NCBI GenBank assembly: GCA_023391075.1
Contig: JAEWBQ010000008.1
Coordinates: forward strand, 1-33,053
DNA from: Candidatus Parcubacteria bacterium
GTDB taxonomy: Bacteria > Patescibacteriota > Saccharimonadia > Saccharimonadales > Saccharimonadaceae
DNA: 33,053 nt
Reading direction: 5' to 3'
Shown here piece by piece: positions 1 through 7,939 of the stretch. The translations under genes and the position numbers were made by a program. Numbering within the stretch: position 1 is the stretch's first letter; each line of letters starts with the position of its first letter. The notes beneath the pieces are model-generated. The model was given only the letters and a program-made list of their open reading frames with translations, was not told the origin of the DNA and did not search any database.

Positions 1-1
1 C

Positions 2-628
2 CCGGTTGCCGCCCGCGCCGCTCAACGTATCGAAGATACTCGTCGCCACGCTGCGCAACCTGCTACCGCGCAGCCGAAACCATCGCACATTATCAAAAAA
101 GAAGCGATCGACGCCGCTATGGCACAAGCAACCGTCTCGATCAAGGACGCCAAAGCACCCAAAAAGCGCCGTGAAATCCCACGTCATCTCAGCATTGCCT
201 CGGCAAGCCTCGCGTTGATTCTGCTCGGTGGTTACTTCACGTACCTCAATATGCCAAACCTCTCCGTCCGGGTCGCTGCCGCCCAGGCCGGTATCGCCGC
301 CAGCTATCCGTCATATCATCCCGATGGCTATAGCCTCAACGGACCTGTCGCCTATGCGGACGGCCAGGTAAATATCAAATTCGCCTCAAACAGCGGACCA
401 CAAAGCTACACCATCTCCCAGCAGAAGACCAGCTGGGACTCGAGTGCCGTCGAGCAAGATATCAATCAAAAGACCAGCGGCAGCTACAGCACCTCGACTG
501 TTAGCGGCCTGACGATCTACCTATACGGCAACAATGCCAGCTGGGTCAATGCCGGCATTCTCTACAGCCTGAGCGGCAACGCGCCGCTTTCGAGCGAACA
601 GATCGACCATATCGCCACCAGTATGTAA
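2..628 (+). CDS. DUF4367-type membrane-anchored protein, 5'-truncated by the window edge
   Basis: The reading frame is open from the first complete codon at position 2, so the gene begins outside the window; the internal ATG at 119 is not a convincing start because the open frame continues upstream with Ala/Arg-rich codons. What is visible is a cytoplasmic basic stretch (AKAPKKRREIPR), one transmembrane segment (about residues 62-80 of the visible part), then an extracytoplasmic domain containing SYPSYHPDGYSLNGPVAY, the hallmark of DUF4367, with many Ser/Thr/Asn residues. DUF4367 domains sit outside the membrane in proteins of unknown function. The gene ends 64 nt before gltX, which has its own promoter. 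Function unknown; the family call is moderately firm. Confidence 0.7.
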   Translation, partial: PVAARAAQRIEDTRRHAAQPATAQPKPSHIIKKEAIDAAMAQATVSIKDAKAPKKRREIPRHLSIASASLALILLGGYFTYLNMPNLSVRVAAAQAGIAASYPSYHPDGYSLNGPVAYADGQVNIKFASNSGPQSYTISQQKTSWDSSAVEQDINQKTSGSYSTSTVSGLTIYLYGNNASWVNAGILYSLSGNAPLSSEQIDHIATSM

Positions 629-680
629 CCGCTACGACTAGCGATAGGCCCAACACCTACAAAACTCCTCTCGTATCTGT

Positions 681-686
681 TAAAAT
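681..686 (+). promoter_or_regulatory. -10 element of gltX (leaderless type)
   Basis: TAAAAT ends 6 nt before the gltX ATG at 693. Transcription starting about 7 nt downstream of the hexamer would begin at the start codon itself. Confidence 0.6.
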
Positions 687-692
687 AGCCTT

Positions 693-2120
693 ATGACTAT
701 CCGTACTCGTTTCGCACCAAGCCCGACCGGCTACCTCCATGTCGGCGGCATCCGTACCGCACTCTTTGCATATCTCGTTGCACGCCAGGCAAATGGCAAA
801 TTCGTTCTTCGCTTCGAGGACACCGACAAAAAGCGTGAGGTCGCCGGCAGCGCCGAGCATCTCATCGCCAGCCTCAAAGCCATCGGTATCGACTACGACG
901 AAGGCCCGGACATCGGCGGTCCGTTCGGCCCCTACATTCAGAGCCAGCGACTCGATCACTACAAACAGTGGGCACAGAAGCTGATCGATGCGGGACGAGC
1001 CTATGCCGACCCTTACACTCCCGAGGAAGTACAAGCCTTCCGCGAAGAAGCGGTCAAGACTAAAAAGGCATTCCTATACCGCGACCACCGTCCGGAAAAC
1101 CCACCTGTCTGGGACGGCAGCACGCCGCTTCGCTTCAAGTCAGATCCAAAACCTTACGATTGGCACGACGAAGTCATGGGCGACATGCACACGTCGCCGG
1201 AAATCATCGACGATTTCATCCTGATCAAGTCCGACGGTTACCCGACGTACAACTTCGCACACATCATCGACGACGCCGAAATGGAGATCACTCACGTCAT
1301 CCGTGGCCAGGAATTCCTTTCGAGCATTGCCAATTACCTGAACCTCTACGAAGCGCTCGATCTGCCACGACCACTGTTTGCACATATGCCGCACATCATG
1401 AACGAGCAGGGCAACAAGAAGCTCGGCAAGCGCGACGGCGCCAAGGACGTGCTGGACTATATCCGTGATGGCTACTTGAGTGAAACCATGATGAGCTTCA
1501 TCGCTACGATGGGCTGGAATGACGGCACTGAGCAAGAGGTCTTCTCGCGCGATGAGCTAGTCGCCAAGTTCAGCCTGGACCGCGTCCAGCGTAGCGGCGC
1601 CCGCTTCGACGAGAAGCGCCTGCTGTGGATGAATGGCCAGATTATCCGTAGCCTCAGTCTCGATGACCTCTACGAGCGCGTCGTCAACTTCTGGCCAGAA
1701 AGCGCTGCCCATGCCGACGAAGCGCATAAGCAGCAAGTTCTCGCACTCGTCCAGGACCGCCTCAAGACGCTCGCCGATCTGCCGATGATGACCGATTACT
1801 TCTTTGCTGAGCCGACCGTCGACCTCAGTCTGATCACCGACAACAAGCAGCTCAAAAAACTCGAATCAAGCGAGATCGTTAGCCTCCTGACTCAGGCAAG
1901 AGAAGCGCTAGCTAGCAGCGACTTTGATGCCGAGAGTATCCAGAGTACCCTCAACCACCTCCTGGAAACCACCGGTCAAAAACCAGGAATTCTCTTTAGC
2001 CTCATTCGTATCGCCACCACCTGGGCACCCTTCAGCCCGCAGCTGAACGACACGCTCGCGCTACTCGGCCGCGACACGACGCTCGCTCGCCTCGACACTG
2101 CCGTCGCCGAACTCCGCTAA
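693..2120 (+). CDS. gltX: glutamyl-tRNA synthetase
   Basis: Charges tRNA with glutamate in the cytosol (class I aminoacyl-tRNA synthetase). The 475-residue length is normal. The class I signature is FAPSPTGYLHVGGIRTA at residues 7-23 (HVGG in place of HIGH), followed by FVLRFEDTD. The second ATP-binding signature is KKLGKRDGA near residue 242, which has Gly where most bacterial GluRS have Ser (KLSKR). The C-terminal helical anticodon-binding region is complete. The start is supported by a -10 hexamer 6 nt upstream and by the conserved N-terminus beginning a few residues in. A tRNA-Glu(CTC) gene lies 3.1 kb downstream. Whether the enzyme also mischarges tRNA-Gln for a GatCAB pathway cannot be read from this window. 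Confidence 0.96.
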   Translation: MTIRTRFAPSPTGYLHVGGIRTALFAYLVARQANGKFVLRFEDTDKKREVAGSAEHLIASLKAIGIDYDEGPDIGGPFGPYIQSQRLDHYKQWAQKLIDAGRAYADPYTPEEVQAFREEAVKTKKAFLYRDHRPENPPVWDGSTPLRFKSDPKPYDWHDEVMGDMHTSPEIIDDFILIKSDGYPTYNFAHIIDDAEMEITHVIRGQEFLSSIANYLNLYEALDLPRPLFAHMPHIMNEQGNKKLGKRDGAKDVLDYIRDGYLSETMMSFIATMGWNDGTEQEVFSRDELVAKFSLDRVQRSGARFDEKRLLWMNGQIIRSLSLDDLYERVVNFWPESAAHADEAHKQQVLALVQDRLKTLADLPMMTDYFFAEPTVDLSLITDNKQLKKLESSEIVSLLTQAREALASSDFDAESIQSTLNHLLETTGQKPGILFSLIRIATTWAPFSPQLNDTLALLGRDTTLARLDTAVAELR

Positions 2121-2147
2121 ATCGTAGGCAAGCACAAGCGGTTTTGC

Positions 2148-2153
2148 TATACT
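2148..2153 (+). promoter_or_regulatory. -10 element of the DUF3048 gene (leaderless type)
   Basis: TATACT preceded by TGc (extended -10) ends 8 nt before the ATG at 2162; no Shine-Dalgarno lies between. Confidence 0.6.
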
Positions 2154-2161
2154 AGCGACAT

Positions 2162-3250
2162 ATGGACTCGCTCTCGCCACATCTGACATTTCGTGCGCGA
2201 ATTGCTCGGTGGTATCGCCTGCATAAGGTCACCACGCTACTTATTGGGGCCACGATCCTGGTAAGTGCTGCAGGTGCGACGACGTTTCTCTTGCTCAACC
2301 GGCCCCAGCCTGTTGCGCCAAAACCCACAGCCGTGGCACCAAAGCCAGCCGCCCCGAAAGTGTACTATTCTGAGCTCACTGGCATGCCTGTTCCGGACCA
2401 AGCCGCTGCCACTCAGGCAGTCACAGCCATCATGATCGAAAACAGCCCCGATGCACGCCCACAATCCGGCATCAAGCAGGCGGGAGTTGTTTACGAAGCG
2501 ATCGCCGAAGGCGGCATCACGCGCTTTTTGACTCTCCACCAAGAAGACAAACCGCAGCTCATCGGCCCGGTACGAAGCGTCCGGCCGTACTTCGTCGACT
2601 GGCTCACGCCATACCAAGCCAGCGTCGCCCATGTTGGCGGCAGCGCGGCCGCGCTCGCCACCGTCCGCAATGGCAGCTACCGCGATATTGACCAGTTCTT
2701 TAACGGCGCCTCCTACTGGCGCAGCACCGATCGCTACGCGCCGCACAATGTCTACACCAGCTTCGCCAAGCTCGATGCGCTCAACCAGTCAAAAGGTTAC
2801 ACTACCTCTGTCTTCAAAGGATTCAGCCGCACCAACGCCAAGCCGGCCGATACACCAAACGCCACCAACATCGCCATTAATTTTAGCAGCGCTTGGTACA
2901 ACACCGCCTATACCTACGACAAAGCCAGCAACACCTACCTCCGCAGTGAGGGCGGGGCACCGCACGTGGACCGCGAAGACGGCCAGATCGCACCGCGTGT
3001 CGTGATCGCCATGAAAGTCGACGAATCTACCGTCCTTGAAGACGGTTACCGTGAAAATATCGTTACGACCGGCAGCGGTGAGGCGGTCATTTTCCAAAAC
3101 GGTACCGCGACAACCGTCACCTGGCACAAGCCCGATGCGGCAACTGGCATTACGTTTACCGACGCAAATGGTAAAGACGTGCCGCTCGTTCGCGGTCAGA
3201 CCTGGATCGCCGCCATACCAAACGGAGAGGGGAGTGTCTCGTGGCAATAG
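2162..3250 (+). CDS. DUF3048 (YerB-like) extracytoplasmic protein
   Basis: A 362-residue protein with a basic N-terminus, one membrane segment (about residues 24-44), a Pro/Lys/Ala linker (VAPKPAAPK) and a large extracytoplasmic DUF3048 domain. Family hallmarks are visible: IMIENSPDARPQSGI, AEGGITRFL, GPVRSVRPYFVDW and the C-terminal RGQTWIAAIP. The family is typified by Bacillus YerB, a lipoprotein of unclear function; here a signal anchor replaces the lipobox. The last 10 nt overlap the following histidine kinase (start GTG 3241), so the two are probably translated together and the protein could be part of the kinase's sensing context. That functional link is inference. Confidence 0.85.
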   Translation: MDSLSPHLTFRARIARWYRLHKVTTLLIGATILVSAAGATTFLLLNRPQPVAPKPTAVAPKPAAPKVYYSELTGMPVPDQAAATQAVTAIMIENSPDARPQSGIKQAGVVYEAIAEGGITRFLTLHQEDKPQLIGPVRSVRPYFVDWLTPYQASVAHVGGSAAALATVRNGSYRDIDQFFNGASYWRSTDRYAPHNVYTSFAKLDALNQSKGYTTSVFKGFSRTNAKPADTPNATNIAINFSSAWYNTAYTYDKASNTYLRSEGGAPHVDREDGQIAPRVVIAMKVDESTVLEDGYRENIVTTGSGEAVIFQNGTATTVTWHKPDAATGITFTDANGKDVPLVRGQTWIAAIPNGEGSVSWQ

Positions 3251-4791
3251 AATCACCCAAGCAACCAGCGCGCATTCGCGACTACTGGCCGCGGTATCGC
3301 CGTCGCAGCATCATCATTACCATTGTCATGCAGCTCGCGCTGACAATTGCCGTCGGTCTGGCAATCTCCGTGACGGGCATCATGCATATCGATCCACCAT
3401 TCTGGATCTTCCTATTCGCCGTTTTTAGCGGTGCAGTCGGCGTCAACGTCCTGCTCTTTACACAGATTGCACAGCCGATTCACGACATGACCAACGCGCT
3501 GACGCACGTGTCGGGTGAGCCGACTATCATCACACCACCCAATCCGAACGCGGCGCACTTTGAACGTGACGGCTTCAAGCCGCTGCTGCAACTCATTTAT
3601 GAGCTGGCCGCCACCCGCCCAACCGCCGAACAAGCGACCGACGCCGTCGCGACAGCAAGTACCAATGACTTTATCCGTGCCGCGCTCGATACGACAACGG
3701 CCGGCTTTGTCATTCTCAATCCAAACGGTGACATCAGTTATGCCAACAAAGCAGCTCCTGTTCATGTCGCCCCGACCGGCAAACAAACCCTTGATCTCAT
3801 CTTTGAAGACACCCCCGATCTCGCGACCTGGATCAAAGAATGCGAAGAGAGCGCCGTCCATGCCACCAAAACCTGGCAGCGCGTGCCAGACAAAATCACC
3901 GGCGAGGAAGACCGCCACATCTATGATGTCACCGCCTCGTACGAAAAGGGCAGCTCAGCCGAAGTCGTTGTCACGCTTGTCGACCGCACCGCGAATTACC
4001 AGCCCGAGGACGACGAACTGGATTTCATCGCCTTTGCCGCTCATGAGCTCCGCGGACCGATCACGGTCATCCGCGGTTACCTTGATGTCCTGGGCGGCGA
4101 GCTTGATGGCCAACTCGCACCCGACCAGGTAGAGTTGCTGCAGCGCCTCGTCGTTTCCGCCAATCGCCTTAGTAGCTACATCAATAACATTCTCAACGCC
4201 TCGCGCTATGACCGCCGCCACCTCCGCGTGCACCTGCGCGAAGAGACGCTTGCCGGTATTTACAGTACCGTTGCCGATGACATGCAGCTGCGTGCCCAGG
4301 CACAGAATCGTCTGCTGTCGGTCAATATCCCCGACACGTTACCGACCATCGCCGCCGACCGCGGCAGCCTCAGCGAAGTCATGACCAACCTGGTCGACAA
4401 CGCCCTTAAGTATAGTCACGAAGGCGGCATCGTCACCGTGACGGCGGACGCTGACGATCATCAGGTGAACTTCTCAGTCATCGACAACGGCATCGGCATG
4501 CCAGGCAATGTCGTCAGTAACCTGTTCCACAAATTCTACCGCTCGCACCGTTCACGCGAGACTGTCGCTGGTACAGGCATCGGCCTCTATATATCCAAGG
4601 CGATCGTAGAGTCGCACGGCGGCACGATCAGCGTCCGCAGCGTCGAAAACGAAGGCTCGATCTTTACGGTCACGCTGCCGCTCTACAGCCAGGTTGCCGA
4701 TAAGCTCGCGGCCAGTCATAATAGCAACGAACAGCTTATCGAACACCAACAGGGCGGCTGGATTAAAAATCATTCAATGTTTCGAGGGTAA
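3241..4791 (+). CDS. membrane sensor histidine kinase with PAS domain
   Basis: 516 residues from a GTG start inside the end of the DUF3048 gene, preceded by a purine-rich Shine-Dalgarno (GGAGAGGGG). Two closely spaced membrane helices (about 22-42 and 52-72) leave almost no extracellular loop. A PAS-like domain covers about 140-240 (AGFVILNPNGDISYANKAA). The HisKA H-box is AAHELRGP with phospho-accepting H268; the ATPase domain has the N-box NLVDNALKYS (near 385), G1 DNGIGMP (near 416) and G2 GTGIGLYIS (near 445). All catalytic boxes are intact, so it should be active. The cognate response regulator starts 3 nt after the stop codon. The signal is unknown; sensing in the membrane or by PAS is likely given the missing sensor loop. 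Confidence 0.92.
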   Translation: MAIESPKQPARIRDYWPRYRRRSIIITIVMQLALTIAVGLAISVTGIMHIDPPFWIFLFAVFSGAVGVNVLLFTQIAQPIHDMTNALTHVSGEPTIITPPNPNAAHFERDGFKPLLQLIYELAATRPTAEQATDAVATASTNDFIRAALDTTTAGFVILNPNGDISYANKAAPVHVAPTGKQTLDLIFEDTPDLATWIKECEESAVHATKTWQRVPDKITGEEDRHIYDVTASYEKGSSAEVVVTLVDRTANYQPEDDELDFIAFAAHELRGPITVIRGYLDVLGGELDGQLAPDQVELLQRLVVSANRLSSYINNILNASRYDRRHLRVHLREETLAGIYSTVADDMQLRAQAQNRLLSVNIPDTLPTIAADRGSLSEVMTNLVDNALKYSHEGGIVTVTADADDHQVNFSVIDNGIGMPGNVVSNLFHKFYRSHRSRETVAGTGIGLYISKAIVESHGGTISVRSVENEGSIFTVTLPLYSQVADKLAASHNSNEQLIEHQQGGWIKNHSMFRG

Positions 4792-4794
4792 ATC

Positions 4795-5184
4795 ATGGCA
4801 ATCAAATCAATTCTCTGTATCGAAGACGATCGGTTCATCGGTGAAATGTACGTCCGCAGTCTCAAGAAAGCCGGCTACAACGTCGACTGGATGGTCGACG
4901 GCAACGACGGCCTGGTCGCCGCCCGCAACAAAGAGTACGATCTGATCCTGCTCGACATCATGCTGCCTGAGCGGCGGGGGAGCGAGATTCTGGCCGCACT
5001 GCGCGGGTCATACGACTTTATCCCGAACACCAAGGTAATCATCATGACCAACTTCGACCAAGACGAAGAATCGCGCGTCGCCATGCAGCACCACGCCGAC
5101 GCCTACCTGATCAAAGCCGACATCACACCACGAAAGCTACTCGACGTCATCAGTCGTCTCGATGCTACCCCTGCAGCCAGCTAG
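4795..5184 (+). CDS. single-domain response regulator (CheY-like receiver)
   Basis: 129 residues, essentially only a receiver domain. The acidic pocket is E10/D11/D12, the phosphoacceptor is D54 (LILLDIMLPE), and the switch residues T85 and K107 (LIKAD) are present. There is no DNA-binding output domain, so it must act by protein-protein contact or as a phosphorelay intermediate. It lies 3 nt after the histidine kinase and is surely its partner. Just past the stop lies an imperfect hairpin (CCCCTG 5168-5173 with CAGGGG 5186-5191) followed after a few bases by five T, which may act as a weak terminator before the tRNA gene. Confidence 0.9.
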   Translation: MAIKSILCIEDDRFIGEMYVRSLKKAGYNVDWMVDGNDGLVAARNKEYDLILLDIMLPERRGSEILAALRGSYDFIPNTKVIIMTNFDQDEESRVAMQHHADAYLIKADITPRKLLDVISRLDATPAAS

Positions 5185-5204
5185 ACAGGGGAGGGGATTT
5201 TTGA

Positions 5205-5210
5205 TAGAAT
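5205..5210 (+). promoter_or_regulatory. -10 element of the tRNA-Glu gene
   Basis: TAGAAT with an extended TGa just upstream; the expected start near 5217 gives a short 5' leader before the tRNA at 5225. Confidence 0.45.
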
Positions 5211-5224
5211 CTATGAAGTCGTCT

Positions 5225-5299
5225 GGTCCCGTCGTCTAACGGTTAGGACACCAGGTTCTCATCCTGGCAATCGGAGTTCGATTCTCCGCGGGATCACCA
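5225..5299 (+). tRNA. tRNA-Glu (anticodon CTC)
   Basis: A 75-nt cloverleaf folds by eye. Acceptor GGTCCCG pairs with CGGGATC (one G-T), discriminator A, and CCA is encoded at 5297-5299. The anticodon stem CCAGG/CCTGG closes the loop TTCTCAT, giving anticodon CTC (reads GAG). The T arm is CGGAG/CTCCG with loop TTCGATT. It resembles bacterial tRNA-Glu throughout. Confidence 0.95.
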
Positions 5300-5307
5300 T
5301 AGAAAGT

Positions 5308-5336
5308 GGCTCAGATCATCGTATCTGGGCCTTTTT
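5308..5336 (+). terminator. intrinsic terminator after tRNA-Glu
   Basis: GGCTCAGAT (5308-5316) pairs with ATCTGGGCC (5323-5331), followed by five T. An outer flank of CCATAGAAA and TTTCTATGG can extend the stem. Confidence 0.8.
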
Positions 5337-5407
5337 CTATGGTTCACGCAACAATTTCCACGCAACCCTCTCTTATATACCCCATTTGCTAAAATGGATA
5401 ATCATCG

Positions 5408-5413
5408 TACAAT
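5408..5413 (+). promoter_or_regulatory. -10 element that sets the start of the HTH-repeat gene
   Basis: TACAAT ends 7 nt before ATG 5421, the spacing seen at other leaderless genes here. The upstream in-frame ATG at 5394 overlaps another possible -10 (TGcTAAAAT, 5387-5395) and is a poorer start. Confidence 0.5.
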
Positions 5414-5420
5414 AACTTTT

Positions 5421-7289
5421 ATGCCAGAGCAGGAACCATCTGGGTCGTTCGACCGCCTTCATCGCGACTACGAAGCCATTACTTCGCGACGTCTAACGCC
5501 CGAGCTTATTAGAACGTATGGTGAGGTAGCGCTTCGCGACATGGTGACGCTTGTCGCCTCGTCACTGACCGAATATAACCGGCAACCGACAATCGAGGTC
5601 GACGCCACGCCCGCCGAACGCGAAGATATTGCTCTCAATTACCTAGGCCTCCGTAGTGTTTCCGCCGCACTTGAGCAGATCGAAACGGTGACTCAGGATA
5701 TCACAACAATAAATCGGCTCATCGCCAAGCTCGAAGCTGAACAGCGCGTAATTCTACCGCCCGACCAACTAGCCCCACGTATTAGGTCGTCAAAGGAAAA
5801 CGATGAAACACAGGAATGGGGCGACAGGGATCAACAAGACCGCCTAAAAAGCATACTGTTCCTTTTAAAGCAGGACTTTTCACTTGATATCGAAGATAGC
5901 GATGAGGTGGAAATTCGTCTCGGCACAAATACTCCGTCGATGATGCGTCAGCACAGTTATTGCCTTGTCAAGATCAACCAGCTGCAGAAGACTCTACTAG
6001 TCTGTGATGAGCGGGGGAATGTTACATATATACTGGATAGCCACGCACTCGCCGATGCCGATGTGGACGACGAATTCCTGGTAAGTTCTACAAAAAAGGA
6101 ACTTGATGCGCTCCTGAAACACATACCGGCAGTCGGTCGACGGCTGGTATATAGTTCTCGATACCTCGCCAACATACGAAGTGCCCTGAGTAGTGACGCA
6201 CATCCATCGTCTCGCCCGAACATGGAGCAAGACCTCTATCTTCAGCCCACCACTGAGCAGCCGGCTCAACTGCTCAGCAAGCATCAATTGGCGAAGAAGA
6301 TTGGCGTGTCTCATCAGTTGATCCAAACCGCCATCGATGAGCTCGACCAAGACTTAGGTGACCTGCACACCGTTCGGCGCAAAAATACTACGACTATAAG
6401 ACTAACGCCCGACCAACAAGAAAGGATCGAGCATCACTTACGGGAGCGCGGTTCGTTAGTCGGCGAGGCGCCCACTGGCTATACATCAATACGAGCTCTA
6501 GGTGAGCTGTTAGGTGTTTCTGCCCAAGCCGTCCAGCGCGCCTTTGATGACAAGTTCACCGAGCTGGGCGATGTACAACGAGCGAAGTTCGGGCCCGCTA
6601 GAACGTGGGCACTTTCCCCGGGCCAGCAGGCCATCTTGAAGCAGGAACTTGAGCGAAAGGGTATTTTGGTCGCACCCCCACCCGCAGGATACGTAAGCTT
6701 CTTCATGCTCGTTAGAGAACTGCAATCAAGTCCTGTCGTGATCAACCCGATTCTCGATGAGCTGGGCGATGCGCTCGGTGACGTCATTGACGCCAAATTT
6801 ACCAAGGTCACCGCCAAGGCCTATTCGCCGGCGCAGCAAGAAATGATTCGTGCGGCCCTTGAGACGAGACGTACTACTGGCGGCCTTATGAATCTGAAAG
6901 CGCTCGCCGAGCGGCTTGGATTAGCACCACAAACCGTTCAAAAAGCCATCGATACCATAGAGCCGGATAAACTAGGTACTATTCAGTGGGGGCAATTCAG
7001 GAACACCTACTCACGTGGATATAGCTACGATCAATATCTCATCATTCGTGCCCAGCTAGAGGAGCGGAACAAACTTATTGGACTGCCGCCGAAAGGATAT
7101 GCTAGCCGCTCTCATATCGCCAAGGAAACCAATAGCACTTACCATGCCGTCCAGGCAGCTATTGAGGAACTGGGCGACGCACTGGGCGATGTCGTCACCG
7201 CTAAATTCGGCTCGAACGTTGCGAAAGCCTATTCTCCGACCCAGCAGGCTCTCATCAAGAAACAGATATACCAATCCGGCCGGTCATGA
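5421..7289 (+). CDS. unknown protein with five tandem HTH-like modules
   Basis: 622 residues from ATG 5421 (nine more if ATG 5394 is used). I do not recognise the family. The N-terminal third is helical and charged. A middle domain (about 170-255) contains YCLVKINQLQKTLLVCDERGN and a stretch ending in RYLANIRSAL. The C-terminal half is a tandem array of five 60-70-residue units (about 284-344, 354-414, 424-484, 489-550, 560-619). Each unit is built as a helix-turn-helix (LAxxLGVSxQxVQxAIDEL), then ELGDxLGDVxxAKF, then YSPxQQxxIxxxLExR. Units 3 and 5 share the eight residues ELGDALGD. HTH arrays of this kind suggest DNA binding, perhaps to repeated or long sites, but no target is visible. There are no membrane segments. 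It lies alone between tRNA-Glu and the lipid genes with its own leaderless promoter. Confidence 0.75.
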   Translation: MPEQEPSGSFDRLHRDYEAITSRRLTPELIRTYGEVALRDMVTLVASSLTEYNRQPTIEVDATPAEREDIALNYLGLRSVSAALEQIETVTQDITTINRLIAKLEAEQRVILPPDQLAPRIRSSKENDETQEWGDRDQQDRLKSILFLLKQDFSLDIEDSDEVEIRLGTNTPSMMRQHSYCLVKINQLQKTLLVCDERGNVTYILDSHALADADVDDEFLVSSTKKELDALLKHIPAVGRRLVYSSRYLANIRSALSSDAHPSSRPNMEQDLYLQPTTEQPAQLLSKHQLAKKIGVSHQLIQTAIDELDQDLGDLHTVRRKNTTTIRLTPDQQERIEHHLRERGSLVGEAPTGYTSIRALGELLGVSAQAVQRAFDDKFTELGDVQRAKFGPARTWALSPGQQAILKQELERKGILVAPPPAGYVSFFMLVRELQSSPVVINPILDELGDALGDVIDAKFTKVTAKAYSPAQQEMIRAALETRRTTGGLMNLKALAERLGLAPQTVQKAIDTIEPDKLGTIQWGQFRNTYSRGYSYDQYLIIRAQLEERNKLIGLPPKGYASRSHIAKETNSTYHAVQAAIEELGDALGDVVTAKFGSNVAKAYSPTQQALIKKQIYQSGRS

Positions 7290-7312
7290 TAAGCGTAACA
7301 GCCCAAATAACC

Positions 7313-7318
7313 TATACT
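7313..7318 (+). promoter_or_regulatory. -10 element of the CDP-alcohol phosphatidyltransferase gene (leaderless type)
   Basis: TATACT ends 6 nt before ATG 7325, which argues against the upstream in-frame ATG at 7286. Confidence 0.6.
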
Positions 7319-7324
7319 ATATAC

Positions 7325-7939
7325 ATGGACCTTCACCGAACTTCCGCAAAACCGGAATGGGAAACAATCGCACCCACTAAACGCACCGCTATTCAAAAGC
7401 TTGCCGCTACGACACACGGCGTCATCACGCCGCCCAATATCATTACCGTCATCGGCCTCGGTCTCGTCGTCTATGGACTGATCGAAATAATGCAGCAACA
7501 CTTGTGGTTCGGTATCATTTGGGTCATCATCGGACGACTGCTCGATATCGCCGACGGCATGGCAGCCCAAGCTACACACACCAAATCACCGCTGGGTGAA
7601 ATATTTGACGCCACTGCCGACAAAGCCGGCACGTTTCTGACGATCATCGTTTTCGTGCTAGCCGGCATCACACCCTGGTGGGCGGCGCTGGCGCTGGCGC
7701 TGCCGCAACTCATCATTGCCGTGGTGATTCTCTACAAAAAGCGGGCAGGGCAGGGTGTCCACCCGACTAGGCAGGGAAAGCTCAGTATGGCTGCATTATG
7801 GCTGGCGGCAGCTGGAATGTTCCTCACTGTAGCGCTCCACGCGCCACTAGCACTCATTATTAGTACAGCACTCGTGACAGCCGCATCAATTGCCCTCGGT
7901 TTTTATGCCCTTTGGCAGTACGCCACGGGCCGCGACTAA
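7325..7939 (+). CDS. CDP-alcohol phosphatidyltransferase family protein
   Basis: Integral membrane enzyme that transfers a phosphatidyl group from CDP-diacylglycerol to an alcohol, releasing CMP (the PgsA/Pss family). 204 residues, several membrane helices. The signature DxxDG(x2)AR(x8)G(x3)D(x3)D is present as D74, D77-G78, A81, G91, D95, D99, with Gln82 replacing the usual Arg. The metal-binding aspartates are all kept, so catalysis is plausible; the acceptor alcohol cannot be read. ATG 7325 is chosen because it sits 6 nt after a TATACT hexamer. Its stop codon overlaps the stop of the convergent cytidylyltransferase gene by 4 nt. It belongs with the two following lipid genes. Confidence 0.88.
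   Translation: MDLHRTSAKPEWETIAPTKRTAIQKLAATTHGVITPPNIITVIGLGLVVYGLIEIMQQHLWFGIIWVIIGRLLDIADGMAAQATHTKSPLGEIFDATADKAGTFLTIIVFVLAGITPWWAALALALPQLIIAVVILYKKRAGQGVHPTRQGKLSMAALWLAAAGMFLTVALHAPLALIISTALVTAASIALGFYALWQYATGRD

Noticed and set aside
5225..5340. tRNA-Glu as an integration site for a mobile element
   Set aside because: No integrase, no duplicated tRNA 3' fragment within the window and no change in gene type beyond it.
5394..5420. ATG 5394 as start of the HTH-repeat gene
   Set aside because: It overlaps a possible extended -10 (TGcTAAAAT), and ATG 5421 sits exactly 7 nt after TACAAT as at other leaderless genes.
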